In this document: positions 18,341-29,919 of the stretch, one piece after another | How the letters are laid out: each line of letters opens with the position of its first letter | Position numbering within the stretch: the first letter of the stretch is position 1 | NCBI GenBank assembly: GCA_963751795.1 | Contig: CAVVVI010000004.1 | Coordinates: 1,116,001-1,180,000 of the forward strand | Direction: 5' to 3' | Source of the DNA: BOG-908 sp963751795 | GTDB lineage: Bacteria > Pseudomonadota > Alphaproteobacteria > Acetobacterales > Acetobacteraceae | Length of the DNA stretch: 64,000 nucleotides | The notes under the pieces: model-generated | The model's database searches: none | Seen by the model: only the letters and a program-made list of their open reading frames with translations | Told to the model about the DNA's origin: nothing | Made by a program: the position numbers and the translations under genes

Positions 18341-19780
18341 GAGGCCCCGCCGACCCAGGCGGCGGCGTTGCTGTTGCAGACCGATATCGCCCTTCGCCAG
18401 CAGCGCTGGGACGTTGCTGCGCAGGCGTTATCCGCCATCGCCGAACCCGAAGCGGGCCTCCCCGCCGTTCTGATCAAGTGGTTCGAACATGCATGCTTCG
18501 TGGGCGACACCGCACGCGCCATCGATCTGCAGGCGCAGATCGAGGCGATGGGCCTACCCTCCCGCCAGGCGGTCCTTCCCATCCTGCGTTTCCTTGCCGA
18601 ACAGCAGATGTGGGCGGAAATCATCGACCGCGCGGTCGCCTGGCTGAGCCTCGATTTCCGTTACGACCAGATCGGCTACGTGCTGTTCCGTGCAGCGCGG
18701 CGCACCGTGCGTCACGCCGAGCTGATGCACGCTATCGTTGCGATCGCCGGCTGGCAGGACTCGCCCGATCTGCTGCGGCTACACACCACACTCGCCTGGG
18801 ACAAGGCGGGCACACTGGACGAGATGGAGCTTCTAACCAATGCGCCGGGCCATAACAGCCCGGCCATGGCCCGGCGCATCGCCGTGCAACGCAGGCTCCT
18901 GGCCCGCGCCAGCATCGCACCCTGCCGGCGCGCGCTGTTCCTGTGCACGGACGCACCGTATCTGTGCGCCACGATGGTGGCGCTACACAGCGCGCTATCG
19001 CATAGCGCGCCGGGCCGCGAAGACTGTTTCGTGGTGGTCGACGGCGCGCTTGCGGAGCGATGCGAGCGCCTGACGCAGCCGCTCAGGGATGCCGGGTTCG
19101 CTGTTACGGTCGTGCCGGCCAGCAGCATCGTGGCGGATGGCAGCAAGCTGAACGCCGCCTACGGCCTGTTCACGAGCGGGCACATGCTCGCCTCGGCGGC
19201 TTACTACCGGATCTACTGCGCGCTGTATCTGCAACGGCTCGGACACTACCAGCGGGCGCTCTATCTCGACAGCGACGTGCTCGTGCGCGCGCCGCTCGAT
19301 CGGCTGTTCGAGGCGGGGCTCGACGGCCATCCGCTCGCTGCACGGCTGGAGACGCCGCGCCCGGAGGTCAGCCGCGCCATCGCGTTGCATCAACTCGAGC
19401 CGGGGCTCTACTTCAATTCGGGCGTGCTGCTGTTCGATCTCTCGAGCGACCGCCTGCAGTCGGCGCTCGAGGCCAGCGTGGCGGCCATCGCTGACGAGGA
19501 CGTCACGCTGCTGTTCCACGATCAATGTGCGCTCAATCTCGGCTTCCGCGACGCCTTCAAGCCGATGGACATGGCGTGGAACAAGCCGGTCGGCGAGGCG
19601 ACCCGCCTGGCCGACCTGTCGCCGGACGACACGGTGCTGCACTACCTGGATCGGCCCAAACCCTGGAGCGCCGCCTATGATGGCGAGTGCGGCACATTGT
19701 GGTTCGACGCCTGGGAGAAAGCCGCCGAGGCGATCGGTGCCGCCGAAGCGGTGGCGCTGTTCGCGATGAACACCGAGTAG
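18230..19780 (+). CDS. glycosyltransferase family 8-like protein with helical N-terminal region
   Basis: The frame encodes 516 residues, but the part before about residue 27 is unlikely to be real; true coding in this frame starts near 18310 (NQLAGRLAEAPPTQAAALL). The C-terminal domain (about 230-510) is a GT8 fold: it opens with ALFLCTDAPYLCATMVALHSAL, has the metal-binding DxD in ALYLDSDVLVRAP, then FNSGVLLFDL and the downstream HDQCALNLGF and VLHYLDRPKPW segments. GT8 enzymes are retaining hexosyltransferases, often of lipopolysaccharide. There is no frameshift in the last 1.45 kb, in contrast to the upstream part. Substrate unknown. It is followed by a convergent phhB gene four bases away. 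Confidence 0.75.
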   Translation: MPCVRQRGCSTWPSIPPTRFWPPAKCDSANQLAGRLAEAPPTQAAALLLQTDIALRQQRWDVAAQALSAIAEPEAGLPAVLIKWFEHACFVGDTARAIDLQAQIEAMGLPSRQAVLPILRFLAEQQMWAEIIDRAVAWLSLDFRYDQIGYVLFRAARRTVRHAELMHAIVAIAGWQDSPDLLRLHTTLAWDKAGTLDEMELLTNAPGHNSPAMARRIAVQRRLLARASIAPCRRALFLCTDAPYLCATMVALHSALSHSAPGREDCFVVVDGALAERCERLTQPLRDAGFAVTVVPASSIVADGSKLNAAYGLFTSGHMLASAAYYRIYCALYLQRLGHYQRALYLDSDVLVRAPLDRLFEAGLDGHPLAARLETPRPEVSRAIALHQLEPGLYFNSGVLLFDLSSDRLQSALEASVAAIADEDVTLLFHDQCALNLGFRDAFKPMDMAWNKPVGEATRLADLSPDDTVLHYLDRPKPWSAAYDGECGTLWFDAWEKAAEAIGAAEAVALFAMNTE

Positions 19781-19783
19781 CGA

Positions 19784-20077
19784 TCAGCCGGCCGGCAGCG
19801 CGTCGATGGCCAGCGCCAGCCGCACGTCGCGGGCCGACAGCCCGCCGGCGTCGTGGGTGGTCAGCGTGATGGTCACGCGGTTGTACACGTTCTGCCACTC
19901 CGGATGATGATCCTGCTGCTCGGCCAGCAGGGCCACCCGGCACATGAACCCCCAGGCAGCGCTGAAATCGGGAAAGCCGAACTGCCGTACCAGCGCGTCC
20001 CGGTCCGGCGCCATGCGCCATGCCGGCAGGCTGTCGGCCAGCGCCTCGCGTTGCGTTTGGCTCAGCGTTGCCAGCAT
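19784..20077 (-). CDS. phhB: 4a-hydroxytetrahydrobiopterin dehydratase
   Basis: 97 residues, the family's normal size. The pterin-binding signature HHPEW is at 57-61, followed by NVYNRVTITLTTHDAGGLS with the second histidine at about 75. The enzyme dehydrates 4a-hydroxytetrahydrobiopterin (pterin-4a-carbinolamine) formed by aromatic amino acid hydroxylases, allowing cofactor recycling; the same fold also serves in molybdopterin and folate contexts. The start ATG at 20077 gives MLATLSQTQREALADSLPAW, as in homologues. Longer upstream extension of this frame runs through the divergent neighbouring gene and is not used. Confidence 0.9.
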   Translation of the reverse strand: MLATLSQTQREALADSLPAWRMAPDRDALVRQFGFPDFSAAWGFMCRVALLAEQQDHHPEWQNVYNRVTITLTTHDAGGLSARDVRLALAIDALPAG

Positions 20078-20106
20078 GGTGCAGCCTCCGACAGGGATCA
20101 GGAACC

Positions 20107-20526
20107 ATGCCAGCCTACACCATCCCGCCCACCGAAGACGACATCGTCGCCATGGCCGAAGCCGCGCTGGCCGCCCTCCCCGAACGCCTGTCGCGCCATG
20201 TGCGCAACATCGCCATCCTGGTCGAGGACCTGGCCGACGAGGCGACGCTCGACGGCCTGGAGATCGAAAACGCCTGGGAGCTGACCGGCCTCTATCGCGG
20301 CATCCCGATGGGCGAGCGCAGCGTCGCGGACCCGGTGGTGCTGCCTGACCAGATCGTGCTGTACCGCGACCCGATCCTGATCGAATGGATCGAGACAGGC
20401 GAGGACCTCGCCCGCCTGGTGGGCAGCGTGCTGGTGCACGAGATCGCGCATCATTTCGGGTTTTCCGATGCCGAGATCGAGGCGATCGAGGCCGATCTGC
20501 ACGGGCGGCAGACCGGGGCGCCATGA
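20107..20526 (+). CDS. metallopeptidase family protein (zincin-like, DUF1025)
   Basis: 139 residues. The zinc motif HEIAH is at 111-115, followed by HFGFSD with an acidic residue suitable as a third ligand, and the N-terminal PERLSRHVRNIAILVED motif is typical of this short zincin-like family in proteobacteria and actinobacteria. The family is predicted to be proteolytic but is poorly characterised. The ATG at 20107 is preceded by CAGGAACC. It is transcribed away from phhB, whose start is 29 bp away, so the two share a very short divergent promoter region. Confidence 0.85.
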   Translation: MPAYTIPPTEDDIVAMAEAALAALPERLSRHVRNIAILVEDLADEATLDGLEIENAWELTGLYRGIPMGERSVADPVVLPDQIVLYRDPILIEWIETGEDLARLVGSVLVHEIAHHFGFSDAEIEAIEADLHGRQTGAP

Positions 20527-20554
20527 CCGGCGCCGCCAGGGCGCGAGCGACCTT

Positions 20555-21484
20555 TTAGGCGGCGGCGGCCGGCCGATGCAGCGTGCGGGCGAGGCCGTCC
20601 GCCAGGGCGGTCGCGGCGAGCAGGCCCAGGGCCGCCTCCGCGCGCGCGGATGAGCCCACGGATCGGCGGATGTCGCCGGCGCGCGCCGGGCCATGGGCGA
20701 TCCGCACCGGGGTGCCGCACAGCTGGCCCAGCGTGTGCGCCAGCTCCAGCACCGAAGTCTCGCGCCCGGTGCAGACGTTGCAGACATGGGCGCCCGGCTG
20801 GGTGCGCAGATAAGCCATCGCCGCCGTCAGATGCGCCACCACGTCGGCCACGAACACGAAGTCACGCGACTGGCCGCCATCGCCATGCACGCTGATCTCC
20901 TGCCCGCGGGCGATGCGGTCCGCGAAGATCGAGATCACGCCGCTATAAGGCGAGGCAGGGTTCTGCCGCGGGCCGTACACGTTGAAGAAGCGCAGCCCGA
21001 AGCTGGGCACGCCGTGCACTCCCCAGCCGATGGCGGCGTGCAGCTCGCTGCCGTATTTGTCAGCGCCGTAGGCCGTCTGCGGGGCGCAGGCCAGGGCCTC
21101 GTGCGCCACCGCGTCGCCCGTACTGCCGTACACCGCGGCCGAGGAGGCATAGACGACCGGGAGCCGGTTCTGTCGGCAGGCATCCAGCACGGCGATGCTG
21201 CCGGTCAGGTTCACGCGGTGCGTGCCGGCCCAGTCCTCGTTGGCGCGGGCCACTGAGGCGATCGCGGCCAGATGGAAGCAGCCGGCCGCACCCTGCAGCG
21301 CGCGCCGCAAAGCGGAGGCGTCGCAGATATCGGCCTCCGCCAGCTCGGCCCGCGGGTCCAGATTGGCGCGGAAGCCGGAGGAGAGGTCGTCGATCACCCG
21401 CACGCCGTGGCCCTGCGCCAGCAGCGCGTCGGTCAGGTGCGAGCCGATGAAGCCGGCCCCGCCCGTGACCACGTAAATCGCCAT
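20555..21484 (-). CDS. NAD-dependent epimerase/dehydratase (UDP-glucose 4-epimerase-like)
   Basis: 309 residues of the extended short-chain dehydrogenase fold. The Rossmann motif GGAGFIG is at 8-14; catalytic Ser is near 114-115 (VYASSAAVYG) and YxxxK is Y139-K143 (YGADK). RFFNVYGPRQNP and the SRDFVFVADVV segment are typical of UDP-hexose 4-epimerases such as GalE or WbpP. It probably interconverts nucleotide sugars for surface glycans; the exact substrate cannot be decided. It diverges from glmU across 112 bp, so UDP-GlcNAc made by GlmU could be its substrate, an inference from position only. Start ATG 21484. Confidence 0.87.
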   Translation of the reverse strand: MAIYVVTGGAGFIGSHLTDALLAQGHGVRVIDDLSSGFRANLDPRAELAEADICDASALRRALQGAAGCFHLAAIASVARANEDWAGTHRVNLTGSIAVLDACRQNRLPVVYASSAAVYGSTGDAVAHEALACAPQTAYGADKYGSELHAAIGWGVHGVPSFGLRFFNVYGPRQNPASPYSGVISIFADRIARGQEISVHGDGGQSRDFVFVADVVAHLTAAMAYLRTQPGAHVCNVCTGRETSVLELAHTLGQLCGTPVRIAHGPARAGDIRRSVGSSARAEAALGLLAATALADGLARTLHRPAAAA

Positions 21485-21596
21485 CTGAAAACTCCACGCG
21501 CCGCAATGGCATGCTTTCTGACACGGAACGTATTGATTTGGAATGAGTGGTGGCGGCCGCTTTCCTGCAAGGCAGCCTGCCGGTAGAAGCTGCTGC

Positions 21597-22946
21597 ATGC
21601 CGACGATCGCCATTCTGCCCGACAGCTGCGCCGTCATCCTGGCCGCCGGCTTGGGCACGCGCATGCGCTCTGCGCTGCCCAAGGCGGCGCATCGACTGGC
21701 GGGCCGGCCGATGCTGCGCCATCTGCTCGACTCGGCCGGCCAGGTGTTCGAGCGCCTGGTGGTCGTGGTGGGGCCCGATATGCCGCAACTCGCCGCCATG
21801 GCCGCCCCGCATCCGACGGTGGTGCAGGCCGACCGGCGCGGCACCGCCCACGCCGCCCTGTGCGCCGCCGAGCAATTCGGCAGCGGCGAGGTGGTGATCC
21901 TGTTCGCCGACAACCCGCTGGTGCGTGCCGAGACGCTGGCCCGGCTGGTGGCCGAACGCCGGGCCAGCGGCGCCGGGCTGGGGCTGATGGCCATGCGGCC
22001 CGCCGACCCGGCCCGCTACGGTCGGCTGCTGACCGATGCCCAGGGCCACGTCACCCGCATCGTCGAATGGGCGGATGCCACGCCGGATGAGCGCGCCATC
22101 GGTCTGGTGAATGCCGGCGCGCTGTGCGGCCCGGCCGATCGCCTTGCGGCCTGGCTGCGCGAGATCCGGCCCGACAACGCCAAAGGCGAGTTCTACCTCA
22201 CCGACCTCGTGGGCCTGGCCGTGCGCGACGGGGCCACGGTGGTGGCCGTCGAAGCCGCCGAGGACGAGCTGCGCGGCATCAACTCCCGCAGCGAGCTCGC
22301 CGCCGCCGAAGCCGCCATCCAGCAGCGCCTGCGCGCCGCCGCGATGGAGGCCGGCGCCACGCTGGAAGCGCCCGAGACCGTGTTCTTCAGTGCCGACACC
22401 GTGCTGGGGCCCGATACCGTGGTGGCACCCCACGTGGTGTTCGGCCCCGGCGTGCGGGTGGACGGGCCCGCCGAGATCCGTGCCTTCAGCCACCTCGAAG
22501 GCGCCCACGTGCAGGCCGGCGCGGTGATCGGCCCTTACGCCAGGCTGCGGCCCGGCACCGTGGTAGGGCCCGGCGCGCATGTCGGCAATTTCGTCGAGGT
22601 GAAGGCGGCCACGCTGGGCGCCGGCGCCAAGGCCAACCATCTGGCCTATGTGGGCGATGCCGCCGTGGGCGCAGGCACCAATATCGGCGCGGGCACCATC
22701 ACCTGCAATTACGACGGCTTCGACAAGCACCGCACCACCATCGGCGAAGGCGTGTTCATCGGGTCCAACGCCGTGCTGGTGGCGCCGGTGACGCTGCATG
22801 ACGGCGCCTTTGTCGCTGCCGGCAGCGTCATCACCCAGGACGTGGCGCAGGATGCGCTGGCGTTCGGCCGCGCCCGGCAATCCGCGGTGGCCGGCGGCGG
22901 CGCCGCGTTCAGGGCCGGGCGGACCAAAAAGCCCACCCCGCAATGA
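21597..22946 (+). CDS. glmU: bifunctional glucosamine-1-phosphate acetyltransferase / UDP-GlcNAc pyrophosphorylase
   Basis: 449 residues. The N-terminal uridylyltransferase domain has the G-rich loop LAAGLGTRM (15-23) with the catalytic lysine K29. The C-terminal domain is a left-handed beta-helix of hexapeptide repeats with the acetyl-CoA site signature NFVEVKAATLGAGAKANHLAYVGD, in which the catalytic His of the family is found. Product UDP-GlcNAc feeds peptidoglycan and lipid A. It lies 50 bp before glmS, making a glmU-glmS operon. ATG 21597 is the only start giving the usual short N-terminus; no strong ribosome-binding site is visible before it. Confidence 0.95.
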   Translation: MPTIAILPDSCAVILAAGLGTRMRSALPKAAHRLAGRPMLRHLLDSAGQVFERLVVVVGPDMPQLAAMAAPHPTVVQADRRGTAHAALCAAEQFGSGEVVILFADNPLVRAETLARLVAERRASGAGLGLMAMRPADPARYGRLLTDAQGHVTRIVEWADATPDERAIGLVNAGALCGPADRLAAWLREIRPDNAKGEFYLTDLVGLAVRDGATVVAVEAAEDELRGINSRSELAAAEAAIQQRLRAAAMEAGATLEAPETVFFSADTVLGPDTVVAPHVVFGPGVRVDGPAEIRAFSHLEGAHVQAGAVIGPYARLRPGTVVGPGAHVGNFVEVKAATLGAGAKANHLAYVGDAAVGAGTNIGAGTITCNYDGFDKHRTTIGEGVFIGSNAVLVAPVTLHDGAFVAAGSVITQDVAQDALAFGRARQSAVAGGGAAFRAGRTKKPTPQ

Positions 22947-22996
22947 AGCGGCGGGCCGACCTGCCTCTTCTGCGTCCCGTTCTGGAGTGTCACTGA

Positions 22997-24823
<1,827 letters not shown>

Positions 24824-25000
24824 CAGGACGGTCGTAGAACCGTAAACAAGAAAGCAGGTTTCACCTCTCATATTAACGATTTCTCAGTGTTATCCACGGC
24901 AACTTCCGAAATGGACGGAATGCACCGTGTAGGGACGCATTGAAAACGGAAACTTTTCGGTCATTCGCCAGCCATTCAAGTGAATGACTACGGCGCGCCC

Positions 25001-25028
25001 TTGACGATACGAAACGTTCATGTATTGT
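25001..25028 (+). promoter_or_regulatory. sigma70-type promoter before recombinase operon
   Basis: TTGACG (25001-25006), a 16-base spacer and TATTGT (25023-25028) lie 34 bp before the first recombinase start. The -10 region is flanked by an inverted pair, CGTTCA (25015-25020) and TGAACG (25036-25041), which could be an operator. The rest of 24824-25000 shows no gene; it is less G+C-rich than the neighbourhood, and I see only a short ACGGT/ACCGT hairpin after glmS. Confidence 0.5.
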
Positions 25029-25061
25029 TCCCGTCTGAACGGTTCACGGTCCTAGTTCTCG

Positions 25062-26396
25062 ATGTCCACCTGCGCAAACGAAGTCTTTTCCTCTGACAGT
25101 GCGGTAGCAACGGCATGGGCAGCGGGCAAAAGCCCGTTGCCTTTTCAGATCCGTCGTTTCCTCGGAAGGTCTGGCTCCGAGGCAACCATCCTCATCGACC
25201 GGGGCGTCGGACCGGCTTTCTTCCCTTCGGTCTTCATCACCTGCTGCTACACGAAGACTGGAAAGGCGGCGAACACCCGGTTCCAGGCGCTCAAGGCCAT
25301 TGGGATGGCTCGCGCTTGGGCGAGCGCAAGGGGGCGAGACCTGGACGCCGAAATCCGCCACGGGGCCTTCATTTCGACGCGGATGCAGAGGCCATCGCTG
25401 ATCACGTGACGTTGGATGTCGAGGCCCAGGTCAGGGCGAACGAATTGGCCTCCCAGGTTTCACAGCGTCCAAAGAAAGTTGGTGGACTTGAACCGTTTCG
25501 GCCACATCCAACTAAGCAAGGCGTGCAGGGTAAAGCGCCTCTCCCGTGGAGGTCGCAGCGCGCATCGGCTATGTGGCAGAATACGTCGAATGGCTCCTTG
25601 ATCACCGTCTCGGCTTCAGCGACGGGGGCAGGGTCGAGGTCCAGGCCCTTAGAGAGAAAGGGGAAGCAAGTCGTCGCTCGGCTCCGCCAGCGGCGGAGAG
25701 GTAAAGGGTCACAGACTAATACGGACGAGGCGCTGGAAGGCGTTTCGCAGGATGTCGTTGAGTTGGTATCTGCGGCGCTGCTGCCTGATGCGCAGAAAAT
25801 CCGTTCCAACCTGGCTACATTCGAGCGCGCAATCAGTTGATGTGGCACTTTACATATAGACGGCGAAAGAAGAGAGGAGGTGCTGTAGGTACTGGAAAAG
25901 GACAACAACTATTCGAAGAGAAGGCTGAAAAACAGAAAGAACAAAAAAAGGTGAGAAAAGACTAGATCAGAGGGGAAGAAGAGAAGCTGTAAGAAAGATA
26001 CAAAGAAGAGAAAAGGGAAGGGATAATAAGGTAGAGAGGAGAAGAGGTATACTGTAAAAAGGGAAAAAAGGAGAGAAGATAAGATGTAGAGAAGAGAATA
26101 GAGAGAAAGAAAAAAACAGGGACTACATAAATGGAGTGAAGGAAGGAAAAAAGATAAAAAAGGTAAGAAGGAATAGGAAAGAAAGATACAGAGAGAAGGA
26201 GGAAAGATAGAAGACTGAAAAACGCATGAGCGTAGAACAGGAGATGCGAGCTAGAAACATGCTCCAGGGTTGGAGTCTGAATTCGACCATGGGCGCGCGG
26301 TACGCTGCCCGGCACCTCCGCCGCAAGGCGGATGCCCTCGGCGAACAGCTGGCGGACGAGATCGCGAAGGAAGTGCCGGAGCGCGCCAATGACTAA
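25062..26396 (+). pseudogene. tyrosine recombinase 1, decayed and interrupted by purine tract
   Basis: The N-terminal part starts at ATG 25062; GVGPAFFPSVFITCCYTKTG matches the opening of large alphaproteobacterial integrases (usual pattern FxPxLFVTT). Coding then hops frame near 25380 (DADAEAIADHVTLDVEAQVRANELA) and again near 25549 (VAARIGYVAEYVEWLLDH) and 25700 (DEALEGVSQDVVELVSAALL). After the purine tract, a 56-codon stretch at 26226-26396 is recombinase C-terminus-like: MLQGWSLNSTMGARYAARHL then RKADALGEQLADEIAKEVPE, whose RYAARH segment is the likely catalytic-tyrosine region. The Arg and His-x-x-Arg core is missing. The end overlaps the next gene (ATG at 26389). Non-functional as read. 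Confidence 0.6.
25862..26225. other. A/G-rich polypurine tract replacing recombinase core
   Basis: In 25921-26220 I counted by hand 166 A, 93 G, 28 T and 13 C: 86% purine and about 35% G+C, in a window that is otherwise strongly G+C-rich. The tract has no exact period; it is a run of AGAA, GGAA and GAAAA words with scattered pyrimidines and stops in every forward frame. The complement is Leu/Ser/Phe-coding but not protein-like. It begins within the recombinase remnant and ends at the C-terminal recombinase fragment, so it occupies the position of the missing catalytic core. Such DNA could form triplex (H-DNA) or R-loops; it could also be an assembly artefact. Confidence 0.85.
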
Positions 26397-27843
26397 TCAG
26401 CCGGCAACGGCGGCCGGACGCGGCACTGAGAGGGTGACGCTTCTGGATGGAAGGCGCCTCGAAATTGATTTTGAGGGCCGACAGGTAATTGTTACGGATG
26501 TCGGGGACAAGACGATCGACTTCTCCTGGGCGCGTGGCGGCACGGTCTGTCACCGTTCGGCAGTGACCGTGTTGCGAGGTTTGCTCTGCACGCACTCCGT
26601 TTAGTACGCGGGGGAGTGCACGCGCATGTCGGTAACCTGATCTCGGAGTTAAGACGGCAAGCGGCGGACCCGTAGCCCATCTCGAACTCTCCCATCTCAC
26701 CGACTGGCCCAGCAGGCACGGCACACGAACTTGGCCTTTTCTGCGGGCGATGTTGGGTAAGTGGGCGCAGGCCGGTCTGCAGGGTCTCGCCGATGACCTG
26801 ATCGCCTTCATTGACGAACCTGAGCACTTCGAAGAACGCGGCGACTGGTACTTTGCGCTGGTCGCCAACGACCGCGAGCGTGGAGCATTCACGGAGCAGG
26901 AGCTCAGGAGCATCCGGGATGGCCTGAACAAGTCGTTCGAGGAGGGCGCAGTCAGCCTTGAGGACTGGACGCTCGTCTGGTTCCTGATCGCCACGGGCGT
27001 CCGGCCGGTGCAGATCGCCCGGATGACACTAGGCGACATCATCGTTACGACCGGGCCCGAGGGCAGGGAAATCACGCTGCTCGTTCCCCTGGCGAAAGGG
27101 CAGCAGCAGGTCGGAAAGGCGCGTTGGAGGAGGAAGTCGCCGTCGGTCCTCGCCGAGGTGCTGCTGCGTTACCTGCAACTGCCCCGGTTCGCTTCTGGCG
27201 ACCCGGGAACACCGTTGTTCTGTGGGCAATCGAACGAGGTCTCGGAACGTCTCCGGGCGGTGTTCCGGACCGTCCGGACCGCCTCCGAAAGGCTTGGCGG
27301 CGCTCCAATTCCCATCTTTCCGTATCGCTTCCGATATACACTGGGCACCGCGCTATCCAGCTCGGGGCATCCGATCACGAGGCGGCCCGCCTGCTGACGC
27401 ACCGCTCCACGCGCTGCGTGCATTACTACCGGGCGTCCCTGCGCGCGCTGCAGAAGCCCATCGCCGACGCGATTGGCCCCGAGATGGGCTTCATCGCCAA
27501 GGCATTCCAGGGTCGGCTGATCGGGACGCTCGAGCAGGCGACGCGCAAGGGGCAGCCCGGGGCAGTCATCCGCGACTTCGCTCACCTGGTCGGGCAGAGG
27601 CTCGGCGCCTGCGGCACGAACGCGGAGTGCCACCAGAACGCCCCGCGCGCCTGCCTGACCTGCCGCAAGTTCGAACCTCTCAGGACGGCCCCGTGGGAAC
27701 AGCTGCTCGGCGTCCTGAAGGAGGATCTGGACGCGGAGGAGGAGGACCGCATTCGGCTCATCACCGGGGAACAGATCGACGTGGTCATGGAGATCATCGC
27801 CGAGCGCGACGCCACGCCGGAGGCGTCGTCGTGGGCGGCATGA
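26389..27843 (+). pseudogene. tyrosine recombinase 2, frameshifted, with Cys-rich tail
   Basis: Starts as a 71-residue beta-rich piece (26389-26604, VTLLDGRRLEIDFEGRQVIV), continues in other frames as ELSHLTDWPSRHGTRTWPFL and then the main block 26750-27397 with ATGVRPVQIARMTLGDI (first catalytic Arg). The frame slips by one base near 27345, where TLGT is followed by RAIQLGASDHEAARLLTHRS in the next frame. RFRYTLGT supplies the x-x-Arg element, LTHRST the second His and VHYYRA the tyrosine. The end (to 27843) has a Cys-rich segment CGTNAEC...CLTC, zinc-finger-like. Repaired length about 480 residues. Its stop overlaps the next start as ATGA. Confidence 0.65.
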
Positions 27844-29919
27844 TCGTCCCCTTTGTCGGGCGGCAGGAGAGGACGGCGCGGGAAAACCTCGCTGCCTTCA
27901 TCGTGCACGCACGCGGCCTGGGGTATTTCGACGGCGACGACGCCATCCCGTGGCAGGAGCACATTTGGGACCTTCGATCCAAGATCGCTACTCGCAATGC
28001 CTCCCGGACACTCGTCCTGCATTTCACCACGTTCGAAATCCAGAGGGCGGGTCAAGCGTCCCGAGCGCTCGTTGTTGCCGGAGCTCTTCGCCTCAGAGGC
28101 AAAGGCGCTGGTCGCCGTGACCATCCCGACCGGCAAGATGAGTGCTCCATACCGCCGTCTGATGGCGCTAAGGGCCGTTGAGAAGGCGTTTCGCGAACTC
28201 GGCAGATCAGTCGACGTCACGCTCATCGACCATGCGGTGCTGGACAAGGCGGCCGCCATCATCCTGGGTGAAGGGAACGAACATCCCGGTTCGGTCGCAG
28301 CGCTCGCGCAGTTGGCTTTGGAAATCACCGACAAGGGCCTGACGGTTGCGCGTTGAGCTGGAGAAGTCCCGCTCCGCCGCAGCGGAACCAGCGCCGGAGC
28401 ATCCGCGTGCAGGAGGATGGCGGTTCGGCCGTCTCCGACAAATTGCCACACATCAAGTGCGTCCTGGACCTTGCTTCCGTTTTCCAGGCGGCGAAAGGGG
28501 GTGCGGATGTAGTCACTACGGCATGGTTCGCTCTCGCCATGTTCGCTCCGAGCCGGGTATCGGAAATCCTTACTCTCCCGCTGGTCTGCGAGACGGAGAT
28601 GGGCGGCCTTTACGGATTGTCCTGGCGCCCGTCCAAGGGCGGTGCCCCACTGACAAAATTCGCCACGAACGAGGACTGGGCGGACGTAGCCCGGACCGCC
28701 ATCGCACGCATTCGCAAGCTGGGCGAATCCGCTAGGCGTGCTGCCGCCTGGTATGCGGAGCATCCGAGGGAGCTCTACCTTCCGACCGGCTACGAGCACC
28801 TGCGCGGGCAAGGCGTGACCAGCGTGAGGTCTACGCCATCCTGGGCGTCGGCGATGCCGGGTTCAACGAGGCTGCTCTGAGCCGCATTTTAGTCTCGGCG
28901 AAAGAGGTGGTTTACGACCAAAAAAGGACCGGAGGAAAGAAGCGCTCACGCCTATACGAGTTCGGCTCCTTGGAGCGTTATGTGCTCGGCCAGCTGCCAA
29001 AGCAGTTTCCATGGGCGGACCGGAAATTTGGGCTGCTCGCAAAGGACGCACTATTCTGCGTCCCCCGGCATACGATGCGGGCGAACGTCGCCATCCAGGC
29101 GAATGTTCCCGAACTCACCGACCCGAGCCAGATTGACAAGGACCTGAACGATCTCGTTTCGACCATTTTCGTTCGGCATGATCTCGTGGATCCCACGAGC
29201 GGCAAGCACTGGAAGCTTACCTCGCACCAACCCAGGCATCTCCTGAACACGCTCGCCCAATCCAAGCACGTATCGCAGGCCCTCATCGCCTTCTGGTCGG
29301 GCCGCAAGCGGGTCGACCAGAACAGCTGGTACGACCACGTCCCGCACGAGGCCTTCATCGAGTTGTTCGTGGCCTTGGGAGACGAGGCTCCGAGGGAAAT
29401 CAAGGCCGTTGGCCCGCTGGCCGACAAGGTGGCCGACCGGGCGCGTCTGGAGATGATCACCCACGCCGAAGCCATGCGCCTGGAGGTGGGCTCGGTCATT
29501 TCAACCCGCTTCGGGCTTTGCCGCACAACTACGCGCTGACGCCGTGCCCCAAGGACAAGAACTGCATCGGCTGTGGCGAGAACACGTTCATCAAAGGAGA
29601 CGCGCGGCACATTGCTGAGGCGCGCTCGCAGCTTGCCATCGCGGAACTGGCGGTCGTCAACTGCCTGGCCGCCATCGAGGGGGGCGAGCTCGGCGTAGAG
29701 GGTTGGCTGTGGAAACACCGAGAAGCGAGGGACCGTTGGTCGCTTGTCATGGACCTGTTGGTCGATCAATCAATCGAGGACGGCACCCTAGTTACTCTCC
29801 CTCCAGCCCTTGTTTCCCAGACCAAGACCGGCCTGAGCATGCGGATCAGGGAGGCAGGACAAGCCGCGACGTCGAGTGACGAGTGGGACGACATGCTTTC
29901 CCTCGTAGCGGACGCCTAA
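27840..29919 (+). pseudogene. tyrosine recombinase 3 (large integrase), frameshifted
   Basis: Begins at ATG 27840 (MIVPFVGRQERTARENLAAF). Coding moves through four frame changes, near 28045, 28350, 28825 and 29510. Recognisable pieces are the central AMFAPSRVSEILTLPLV (first catalytic Arg), SHQPRHLLNTLAQSKHVSQA (His-x-x-Arg) and FWSGRKRVDQNSWYDHVPHE (Trp-Ser-Gly-Arg and the Tyr-Asp-His of large integrases). A Cys cluster PCPKDKNCIGCGE follows near the end. Repaired length about 690 residues, the size of the large integrase of trio-type islands. The final TAA overlaps the next ATG by one base. Confidence 0.65.

Noticed and set aside
22947..22996. glmS-type ribozyme or riboswitch before glmS
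   Set aside because: The gap is only 50 bp and has no ribozyme core; such ribozymes are not expected in this group.
25962..26315. Leu/Ser/Phe-rich minus-strand frame across the purine tract
   Set aside because: Caused by the pyrimidine-rich complement; codon and residue use is not protein-like.
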